IMG/VR virus record: IMGVR_UViG_3300044295_000287
Coordinates: 1 to 54,456 of that record
Source: a virus
Length of the DNA stretch: 54,456 nucleotides
Direction: 5' to 3' (one strand)
Every line of letters begins with the position of its first letter. Positions within the stretch are counted from its first letter, which is position 1. The translations under genes were made by a program, and so were the position numbers. This document shows, one piece after another, positions 38,792 to 45,071 of this stretch. The notes under the pieces are model-generated. The model worked only from the letters and a program-made list of their open reading frames with translations. It was not told the origin of the DNA and did not search any database.

Positions 38792-39060
38792 TGTTCAAAG
38801 TTAAGAATCTCACTGTAAAGAACTTCCTAAGTGTGGGTAATGTCACACAAGCTATTGACTTCAATCGCCAGGACCTAACACTGGTGCTGGGGGAAAACTT
38901 AGATCTAGGCGGTGATGATGCTGGTGCTCGCAATGGCACGGGTAAATGTGTTGGGATAAATACTTTAGTTAAAGTTCGTAACACCGAAACCGGTGAAGTT
39001 ATGGAACTTACTATAGGAGAATTATATAATGCCGCGCTGGAACAAAGAACTCAAAGTTAA
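38791..39060 (+). CDS. gp46: gp46 N-terminal fragment fused to a split-intein N part
   Basis: 89 aa. Residues 1-52 are the start of a Rad50/SbcC-like ATPase (VKNLTVKNFLSVGNVTQAID, then VLGENLDLGGDDAGARNGTG and Lys52). They break off inside the Walker A loop. Residue 53 is Cys, which starts an intein N part of 37 aa and ends at a TAA stop. The stop is in the same frame as the C-terminal fragment 1 kb downstream. It can give working gp46 only by joining with the product of 40105-42108. The end overlaps the start of the endonuclease gene by 32 nt. Confidence 0.92.
   Translation: MFKVKNLTVKNFLSVGNVTQAIDFNRQDLTLVLGENLDLGGDDAGARNGTGKCVGINTLVKVRNTETGEVMELTIGELYNAALEQRTQS
38947..39057 (+). other. 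Split intein, N-terminal part (37 aa)
   Basis: Begins with the nucleophile Cys1 directly after the Lys of gp46 Walker A. CVGINTLVKV is a typical intein block A, followed by TGEVMELTIGELYN. The fragment ends after 37 residues at a stop codon, before the intein block B would be expected. The matching rest is at 40105-40473. The size and sequence style resemble atypically split inteins such as AceL-TerL (short N part, long C part). Confidence 0.9.
39015..39020 (+). promoter_or_regulatory. Ribosome site of the endonuclease gene inside intein codons
   Basis: AGGAGA lies 8 nt before the ATG at 39029 and is made by the codons for Ile-Gly-Glu of the intein N part. It supports independent translation of the endonuclease. 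Confidence 0.7.
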
Positions 39061-40129
39061 TTGTCAAGAAGTAATGGAACAAACTATCAAAAATTTAAAT
39101 CCTGATCTGTATCAAAAATTGTTAGTCGACTTGTTGAGTATCAAAATTGAAAACAACAAGAAAATTATTGAGCAATTCATTCGTCAAAAATTAAACCTAA
39201 CAACCAATGCTGCGCCACGCACAAAATCTTATTGGTTATCACGAGGCTGGACCTATGAGGAGTCGCATATAAAGGCCAAAAAACATAAATCAGGGAATCC
39301 GTGTAGTGTTTATAGCAGAAATTTTTGGCTTAACAAGATCAATCCCATAACCGGAAAAAACTATACCGAGGACGAAGCTGATCAAGAAAGAAATAGTCGA
39401 AGGCCGATTAGGAAAGAGTATTGGATCAACAAAGGATTTTCTCTTGAAGAAGCTATTAAATTAGCTAAAGAAACGAAAAGGTCCAATAATAAATTAGGTG
39501 CCGAAAAAAAATCTAGATCAAACTTACATCGAGTTTCATCACCTCGATGTATTGAATACTATACTGCTAGGGGATATTCCGCAGAAGAGTCAGCACTCAT
39601 GTTGTCAAACTCGCAAAAATATTTTTCAAAAGAAATATGCGTACAAAAATATGGAGAAAATGAGGGGATGAAGATTTGGCAAGATCGACAAAATAAATGG
39701 CAGGGCACCTTAAATTCCAAATCCGCAGAAGAAAAGTCTAGAATTAATCGTTTAAAGTTAACTAAAGGAATTACTGTTTCAAAAGCAGAAAAATTAATAC
39801 TGAAAGCAATAAAAGAAACAATACCAGATGCCATACATCAATTTACTTTACATGAATCAGGTAAAAAACAATACATCTATGATATTATGGCCAATAATAA
39901 AATCATAGAATATAATGGTGATTTTTGGCACTCTAACCCTTCTATATATTCGCCAGATTTTATAAATCCAAGAACTAAAGTTAAATCTATTGATAAATGG
40001 GCATCAGATGCTGTAAAATTACAATGTGCTCGTGATCAAGGATATGAAGTTTTAATTATCTGGGAACATGATTTCAAGAAAAATCAAAAGGAAACAATTA
40101 AAAAATGCATTCAATTTCTGACATCGTAA
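39029..40129 (+). CDS. Vsr-like homing endonuclease between split-intein halves
   Basis: 366 aa, in a different frame from gp46 and overlapping both intein parts (32 and 25 nt). Residues about 65-200 contain repeated short modules (SYWLSRGWTYEESHIKA, EYWINKGFSLEEAIKLA, EYYTARGYSAEESALML), probably DNA-binding. Then KYGENEGMKIWQDRQNKWQ. The C-terminal 110 residues are a Vsr/PD-(D/E)XK-like nuclease: KAEKLILKAIKE, YIYDI, KIIEYNGDFWHSNP and CARDQGYEVLIIWEHDF. This enzyme type is known from fractured phage genes where it sits between split-intein halves. It should cut gp46 alleles without the insertion and so spread the element. No intein motifs occur in it. Confidence 0.88.
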   Translation: MPRWNKELKVNCQEVMEQTIKNLNPDLYQKLLVDLLSIKIENNKKIIEQFIRQKLNLTTNAAPRTKSYWLSRGWTYEESHIKAKKHKSGNPCSVYSRNFWLNKINPITGKNYTEDEADQERNSRRPIRKEYWINKGFSLEEAIKLAKETKRSNNKLGAEKKSRSNLHRVSSPRCIEYYTARGYSAEESALMLSNSQKYFSKEICVQKYGENEGMKIWQDRQNKWQGTLNSKSAEEKSRINRLKLTKGITVSKAEKLILKAIKETIPDAIHQFTLHESGKKQYIYDIMANNKIIEYNGDFWHSNPSIYSPDFINPRTKVKSIDKWASDAVKLQCARDQGYEVLIIWEHDFKKNQKETIKKCIQFLTS

Positions 40130-40473
40130 ATAGAAAATTTATCAACTCTGTAAATCTAAAAAATTTAGAGATTGAAACAGATTCTGGATGGAGTCCCATT
40201 ACGTCCATACATAAAACAATTCCATATCATGTATGGACGGTCAAAACCGAATCAGGGAAAAATCTCAGGTGCGCGGACGATCATATTTTATTTAATGATG
40301 AATTCAACGAAATTTTTGTAAAAGACATTAGGCTTAATTCATTTATTCAAACCATTGATGGGTTAGAGAAAGTATCAGACATACAAGCTTCTGAACAAGA
40401 AGAAAATATGTTTGACATTGCCGTTAATTCTGATGAACACAGATACTATACCAATGGGATTCTGTCGCACAAT
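40105..40473 (+). other. Split intein, C-terminal part (123 aa)
   Basis: Contains the block B region on this half (LRCADDHILF, with the His), blocks F/G at the end (FDIAVNSDEHRYYTNGILSH and the last Asn123), and is followed by Thr as the +1 residue. Ending in HN before Ser/Thr/Cys is required for intein splicing. Because block B is on the C half, the split is at an unusual early position. Confidence 0.9.
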
Positions 40474-42108
40474 ACTACTATTGCCAATGCTCTTAGCTAT
40501 GGGTTATTTGGCAATGCACTAACCAATATCAAAAAAGACAATCTTATTAATAAGACCAACGGCAAAAACATGCTGGTCACAGTGGATTTTGAGCATGGCG
40601 GCAACCACTATCGCATTGAGCGCGGTCGTAAACCCACACTGCTGAAGTTTTATGTAAATGACGTTGAGCGAGTAGATGCTGCAAATAACGAAGCTGACGA
40701 AAGTCAGGGCGACAGCCGCGAAACACAACAGGAAATAGAACGTATATTAAGTATCAGCCCTGATATGTTTAAGCATATCGTGGCGCTAAACACTTATACT
40801 GAGCCGTTCCTAAGTCTTAGAGCAGCTGACCAGCGCAGTATCATTGAGCAACTGCTGGGTATTACACTGCTAAGTGAAAAAGCTGATCATCTCAAAGAGC
40901 AAATCAAAGATACCAAAGATCTCATTACCCAGGAACAATACAAGATTAAGGCCACAGAAGAAGCCAATGCGAGAATCAAGGAACAAATTGAATCACTAGA
41001 GCGTAGACAGCGGCTGTGGCAGAATAAACACGAAGAAGACAAGGCCAAACTGTCTAGATCCATAGGCGATCTAGTAAACATAGACATTGAGCAAGAATTA
41101 CAACTACATCGTGACCTTGATGCTTATAACGAACGCAAGAAGCAAATTGATGAATGCAAAAAGCTGATTAAACAGTCTGCAGATGATAAAGCTAAGTTAG
41201 AAAAAGCTCAGGAAAAGCTGCGCAAAGAGATCGCATCACTGGATAATCACGAATGCTATGCTTGTGGACAAACTATACATGATGGCAAGCAGGAAGAAAT
41301 CCGCAGAGACAAACAAGAGTCACTGACGGAAGCAGAAACGCAGTGGAACCGGTCTGATGCAGAGGAAAAAGAGCATAACGCATCACTAAAACAGCTAGGA
41401 GCCCTGGGCGCCATGCCCAAAGTGTTTTATGATACGCTGGCGGATGCATTGGATCATAAAAACCGGTTGGATGGACTAGTTAGGGATCTTGAAAACAAAG
41501 AAAACGAAACTGATCCCTACGTCGAGCAAATCGACGAGATGCAGAACAAAGCCGTGATTGAGATTAACTATGAAACCATCAATCAATTGGAAATGTTACG
41601 TGAGCATCAGGAGTTTTTGCTTAAATTGCTGACCAACAAAGATAGCTTTGTACGTAAACGCATCATTGATCAAAACTTAGGCTATTTGAATACACGTCTA
41701 AGCCAGTATTTGGAACGTATTGGGTTGCCACATACTGTAACCTTTATGAATGACCTCACAGTTGAGATCACAGAACTGGGCCGTGAGCTGGACTTTGATA
41801 ATTTATCGAGGGGCGAAAGAACACGACTGATACTGAGCCTTAGCTGGGCATTTCGTGATGTTTGGGAAAGTTTATATCAGCCCATTAATCTCATGTTTAT
41901 TGACGAGCTAATTGACAGCGGTCTGGATAGTAGCGGCGTAGATAATGCACTAGGTATGCTTAAACGCATGAGTCGTGAGCTCAATAAAAGTGTTTGGTTA
42001 GTAAGTCACAAGGATGAATTAGCAGGTAGGGTAAACAATATACTACGAGTCATCAAAGAAAATGGCTTTACCACGTATGAAACCAGTACGGAAATAGCAA
42101 ATATTTAG
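40105..42108 (+). CDS. gp46: gp46 C-terminal fragment preceded by a split-intein C part
   Basis: 667 aa. Residues 1-123 are the intein C part. From Thr124 (40474) the Rad50/SbcC-like ATPase resumes: TTIANALSYGLFG completes Walker A. A long coiled coil follows, with a CYAC zinc hook at about residue 384, then the signature LSRGERTR (about 567) and Walker B LMFIDELIDSGLD (about 595). Spliced gp46 would be 596 aa, close to T4 gp46 (560). A TAA lies just 4 nt upstream of the ATG in the same frame, so this is a true separate start; AAAAGGAAA is about 11 nt before it. gp46 powers the gp47 nuclease. Confidence 0.93.
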   Translation: MHSISDIVNRKFINSVNLKNLEIETDSGWSPITSIHKTIPYHVWTVKTESGKNLRCADDHILFNDEFNEIFVKDIRLNSFIQTIDGLEKVSDIQASEQEENMFDIAVNSDEHRYYTNGILSHNTTIANALSYGLFGNALTNIKKDNLINKTNGKNMLVTVDFEHGGNHYRIERGRKPTLLKFYVNDVERVDAANNEADESQGDSRETQQEIERILSISPDMFKHIVALNTYTEPFLSLRAADQRSIIEQLLGITLLSEKADHLKEQIKDTKDLITQEQYKIKATEEANARIKEQIESLERRQRLWQNKHEEDKAKLSRSIGDLVNIDIEQELQLHRDLDAYNERKKQIDECKKLIKQSADDKAKLEKAQEKLRKEIASLDNHECYACGQTIHDGKQEEIRRDKQESLTEAETQWNRSDAEEKEHNASLKQLGALGAMPKVFYDTLADALDHKNRLDGLVRDLENKENETDPYVEQIDEMQNKAVIEINYETINQLEMLREHQEFLLKLLTNKDSFVRKRIIDQNLGYLNTRLSQYLERIGLPHTVTFMNDLTVEITELGRELDFDNLSRGERTRLILSLSWAFRDVWESLYQPINLMFIDELIDSGLDSSGVDNALGMLKRMSRELNKSVWLVSHKDELAGRVNNILRVIKENGFTTYETSTEIANI

Positions 42109-42160
42109 AAATATTACAGGTCAAATTGGTAGCACTAATTAAGATTACAAGGAGATAGCA

Positions 42161-42346
42161 ATGACAACACATGAACAAATTCTAGCAGCCGTTGATGCAT
42201 ACAAAAAGGAACAGGACAGTTTTGAGATCAAGGGCGTTAAAGCCGCTGCTGGTCGTGCCCGTAAAGCACTAAGCGAGCTTGCAAAACTAACTAAAGTTCG
42301 TCGTGGTGAGATCCAGGACAAGAAAAACGCTATGTCAGCTAAGTAA
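42161..42346 (+). CDS. Small Hc1/histone H1-like protein
   Basis: 61 aa, Lys/Arg/Ala-rich. The segment IKGVKAAAGRARKALSELAK resembles the Hc1 family of small DNA-binding proteins and similar proteins in other T4-like aquatic phages. It would bind DNA, perhaps the phage or host nucleoid; this role is inferred. AAGGAG lies about 8 nt before the ATG. It ends just before a terminator-like hairpin at 42365-42398. Confidence 0.7.
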   Translation: MTTHEQILAAVDAYKKEQDSFEIKGVKAAAGRARKALSELAKLTKVRRGEIQDKKNAMSAK

Positions 42347-42364
42347 GTATTTTGCCAAAAAGAG

Positions 42365-42398
42365 CTCCAGTGTATAAATAAATATACTGGAGGCTTTT
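42365..42398 (+). terminator. Terminator-like hairpin that also hides the GIY-YIG gene's ribosome site
   Basis: CTCCAGTGTAT (42365-42375) pairs with ATATACTGGAG (42382-42392; 11 bp, one G-U), followed by GCTTTT. It can end transcription from gp46/Hc1-like. The 3' arm contains most of GGAGG (42389-42393), the ribosome site 5 nt before the ATG at 42399. Confidence 0.7.
42373..42380 (+). promoter_or_regulatory. T4-type late promoter in the hairpin loop
   Basis: Exact TATAAATA. RNA would start near 42386, within the 3' arm. Such late mRNA lacks the 5' arm, so GGAGG is free and the endonuclease can be made. The same arrangement is known for T4 I-TevI. Confidence 0.72.
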
Positions 42399-43463
42399 AT
42401 GGATTTAGGACATTGGCAATATCCAAAAAAATTTGACGTTAATGAATGGGTTGGGTTTATATATAGGATAATTGATACTGAAACTTCTCGAGAGTACATT
42501 GGGAAAAAATTATTTTTTAGTAAGAGAAGCAAACGTCTCAAAAGTAGGAAAAACAAAGTTTGGACCACCAAAGAATCTGATTGGAAAACATATACTAGTT
42601 CTTCCGAAACGATTAATAAATTGATTAAAGAGCATGGAAAATCTCGATTCGTTTTTATTATTGAATCACTTCATAAATCAAAAGCGGCATTGACCTATGC
42701 GGAGGTTGAAAAAATGATCGTGGAAGATGCATTAAGAACAAAATTGCCCAATGGCGAGCGGCGTTATTACAATGCTATTATTCCTCCAATTAAGTTTTTG
42801 CCGCCGCACGAAGAAAGTGACGAGGAGGCATCAAGACTGTGGACTTTGATTAAGGACAGATACCCAAATGAAAACTTTCTTTGGGAGCATGGTATGCTTG
42901 AGGAAGAGAAGGAAAATTACAGAGCAAAATTTAGGTTGGGAGAAAATAATTCAACAAAAAGAAATAAAACCGATGAAGAATATGAGGCCTGGTTGAATCA
43001 GAATTATAGAGGGGTTAACAATCCAATGTATGGTCGAAAAGGTATGTTGAGTCCAAGATATGGAACACATCCTTTTGAAAAACTAACCGAAGAAGAATTA
43101 ATTGTAGCAAAATCAAAAATGGCACATAAAGGCAAAGATAATGGTATGTTTGGTCGGCACCCATTCGCAAATTTAACTGAGGAAGAATTGGCAGTGGTAA
43201 AAGAAAAAATGCGTCACGAAGGCAAAGATAATGGCATGTATGGCAAACCTTGTTATTACAAAATGACCGAAGAGCAAAAGGCACAGTGGAAACTAAATAT
43301 AGGCAAAAGTAAAAAAGGCAAAATATTAACAGAAGAAACTAAACAAAAAATGCGTAAGCCCAAGGGCCCACAAATTCAGGTTACATGCCCGCATTGTGGC
43401 AAAATGGGCGGTACATCAAATATGGCACGATATCATTTAGACAATTGTAAGCTCAAATCTTAA
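42399..43463 (+). CDS. GIY-YIG-type homing endonuclease with NUMOD3 repeats and zinc finger
   Basis: 354 aa. The N-terminal domain (about 15-130) has a GIY-YIG-like pattern: GFIYRIID, then EYIGKKLFF, and a conserved EVEKMIVEDAL with Glu. Residues about 205-310 hold repeated NUMOD3-type DNA-binding motifs (NNPMYGRKGM, KDNGMFGRHPF, KDNGMYGKPCY, KSKKGKILTEETKQKM). The C-terminus has a Cys2-His-Cys-type finger (CPHCGKMGGTSNMARYHLDN, then Cys). It is free-standing, not within a recognisable intron. Expression appears limited to late times by the hairpin/promoter upstream. A structured non-coding region follows directly. Confidence 0.83.
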   Translation: MDLGHWQYPKKFDVNEWVGFIYRIIDTETSREYIGKKLFFSKRSKRLKSRKNKVWTTKESDWKTYTSSSETINKLIKEHGKSRFVFIIESLHKSKAALTYAEVEKMIVEDALRTKLPNGERRYYNAIIPPIKFLPPHEESDEEASRLWTLIKDRYPNENFLWEHGMLEEEKENYRAKFRLGENNSTKRNKTDEEYEAWLNQNYRGVNNPMYGRKGMLSPRYGTHPFEKLTEEELIVAKSKMAHKGKDNGMFGRHPFANLTEEELAVVKEKMRHEGKDNGMYGKPCYYKMTEEQKAQWKLNIGKSKKGKILTEETKQKMRKPKGPQIQVTCPHCGKMGGTSNMARYHLDNCKLKS

Positions 43464-43960
43464 GAATAATTTAGGCAATACATAGCAACCGCGTTTGGTC
43501 TAGGCTGCTAGACCCCTGTCGAGACTGCCAGTCAGCTGATGCCGTCGGATTTCAGGTGTTGCAAGGCAAGAACTACCTTAGGCTCCAAAGGATCTTGGGC
43601 TCTGTGAAACAGGCACAACCCATAACTTACATTACGCCGCTGATCCGTGTAATGTAGGTCCCGTTGATAACAAGCAATGCTAGAGTAGGGCGTACCGATC
43701 AACCGCGTCCGTGCAAATAAATTTGTAATCTCTTTAGATCAGTGACTGTAACGACTCGGATGAAGCGTTTCTTTCATAATATGTCTGTCAAGGCATATTA
43801 TGACTGATTGATCTGGATGAATACCACAGTCAAAAGCATACAGTCTTAAAAGCAATTAAGGTATCAACAAAATGCATGAGCGTAAGCGAAATGCAGATGT
43901 GCGTTAGCACATCTTTAAAGAATACCTAAAATAAAATAATTGTGTGTATAACTATGGCTT
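43464..43960 (+). ncRNA. Candidate large structured RNA of unknown class (gene-free 497 bp)
   Basis: No ORF of note. Many stems are visible: GGTCTAG/CTAGACC with GCTG loop (43497-43514); 10-bp stem 43626-43635/43649-43658; AGATCA/TGATCT (43736-43741/43809-43814) enclosing a 10-bp stem 43774-43783/43794-43803; AGGTAT/ATACCT (43859-43864/43922-43927) enclosing two hairpins, TGCAT/ATGCA (43873-43877/43891-43895) with inner GC-GUAA-GC (GNRA loop) and GATGTGC/GCACATC (43896-43913). The GNRA loop favours the plus strand. I see no tmRNA, RNase P, tRNA, or group I/II intron core. It lies between the 3' ends of two convergent genes. Confidence 0.5.
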
Positions 43961-44179
43961 CTAAAAGAAGGGTAACCCTGACTTTTTTGTAGTTTCTATA
44001 TTGTCTTCTACAATTTTAGCTACGATTTCACGTTCGGCCTTGCTTAGGTCCATGGCTTCGGTGTAGGTAAGACCGCCTCGCATATACCAACAAAACTTTA
44101 ACGCTTCTGTTTTTAAGGCCTTTGATTCTTTATCATAGCCATCAAGCATTGCTATGATAGCGTCGTTATCTAATGTCAA
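43961..44179 (-). CDS. Small conserved protein downstream of gp26-like (possible gp51-type hub assembly factor)
   Basis: 72 aa: RFCWYMRGGLTYTEAMDLS-like core (here KFCWYMRGGL), then KAEREIVAKIVEDN and a C-terminal KKSGLPFF. Similar small proteins accompany the gp26-like hub subunit in aquatic T4-like phages. Its ATG overlaps the gp26-like stop (ATGA, 44176-44179), so it is translationally coupled. The function, perhaps a baseplate hub assembly helper, is inferred from this pairing alone. Confidence 0.65.
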   Translation of the reverse strand: MTLDNDAIIAMLDGYDKESKALKTEALKFCWYMRGGLTYTEAMDLSKAEREIVAKIVEDNIETTKKSGLPFF

Positions 44180-45015
44180 AAGCCTACGCCGAAAAAACTT
44201 GAATAATTAAACTCAATTGCCATTTCGTAATTTTCGCCACATTCATTGCATTTTACCGCGTATGGTTTTATATTAGCTTCTTTTGCCAAATCTTCAACTT
44301 TGTCCTGCAGTTTCTTAATTATAGTAGACTGGGCATTTTGATAAAATTCCTTTATGTGCTCTGTGTTATCGACTTTAGTCCCATCTTCTGCTACAATGTA
44401 AGCCGTGCTTTTTGTTAATATGTCTGTTGTTATATCTGCCAAACGTTTCATCCTCTGGGCCAACGCAGCTACCTTTTCTTCGGTCGCTAAATCAGACTCA
44501 TTTATAGACATAACCATACGTTGTTCTTCAAAACCCAGTGTATTAGCTTCGTTTGCCTGTTGATAAGGCTGCGGTTTCAGCATGATTTTCAAATTATCAA
44601 CATCTAATGGCTGTGTATAATCTGGGCATTTGACAGAATCAAGTGCTAATCTCAAATCAATGCTATAGGTATTAGACTTTTGGCAATGCGGGCAGTCAGA
44701 ATCAAAATCCATGTCATGTCCATAACTAGCGATTCTTATAGCTATTAGTAGGGCATCAATGTCAACATTGGGTGCTACCCATGCATTTTTAACATTTGGG
44801 CAGCAACTTTGTATGGTCTCAACTAATCCAGCACCATTCATTAGGGCATCTGGGGTACGAAGCACAATCTCATCCTTGGTGGTCATAGGGTAAACTGGTA
44901 ATTCTCCAGTTATTGGTAAATCTAAGCTGCCTTCTGGCCAAAATTTACCCAGGCTGGGCAATTTAATATAGATTGATGGCTGTCTAAAATGTTTTGCAAG
45001 CGGGTTTGAACTCAT
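44176..45015 (-). CDS. gp26: Baseplate hub subunit gp26-like
   Basis: 279 aa (T4 gp26 is 208 aa). Conserved features: IKLPSLGKFWPEG, ELPVYPMTTKDEIVLRTPDA and DIDALLIAIRIASYG, which mark the T4 baseplate hub family. Two CxxC pairs (CPHC about residue 108; CNEC near residue 257) probably bind one or two zinc ions. The C-terminus is EFNYSSFFGVGF. It is needed for assembly of the central hub. It is divergent from the tape-measure gene across a 56-bp gap with late promoters facing both ways. Confidence 0.82.
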   Translation of the reverse strand: MSSNPLAKHFRQPSIYIKLPSLGKFWPEGSLDLPITGELPVYPMTTKDEIVLRTPDALMNGAGLVETIQSCCPNVKNAWVAPNVDIDALLIAIRIASYGHDMDFDSDCPHCQKSNTYSIDLRLALDSVKCPDYTQPLDVDNLKIMLKPQPYQQANEANTLGFEEQRMVMSINESDLATEEKVAALAQRMKRLADITTDILTKSTAYIVAEDGTKVDNTEHIKEFYQNAQSTIIKKLQDKVEDLAKEANIKPYAVKCNECGENYEMAIEFNYSSFFGVGF

Positions 45016-45026
45016 GGAATTATTCC

Positions 45027-45034
45027 TATAAATA
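45027..45034 (+). promoter_or_regulatory. T4-type late promoter for the tape-measure gene
   Basis: Exact TATAAATA; RNA would start near 45040, giving a leader of about 32 nt before the ATG at 45072. No clear Shine-Dalgarno precedes that ATG. Confidence 0.65.
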
Positions 45035-45048
45035 ATTGATATTATTAT

Positions 45049-45056
45049 TATTTATG
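45049..45056 (-). promoter_or_regulatory. Late-type promoter for gp26-like
   Basis: The minus strand reads CATAAATA, facing away from the plus-strand promoter 15 bp off. RNA would start near 45043, with AGGAA 7 nt before the gp26-like ATG. Confidence 0.5.
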
Positions 45057-45071
45057 ACTTGAAATTACCCT

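Noticed and set aside
38791-42108. The broken gp46 as a sequencing error or pseudogene
   Set aside because: Both parts are in the same frame, each has a ribosome site, splice-site residues are complete, and an in-frame TAA just before the second ATG shows a real separate start.
43464-43960. Group I intron, tmRNA or RNase P RNA
   Set aside because: I could not find a group I P7-type core, a tRNA-like end or a tag reading frame, or RNase P conserved blocks; no interrupted host gene flanks it.
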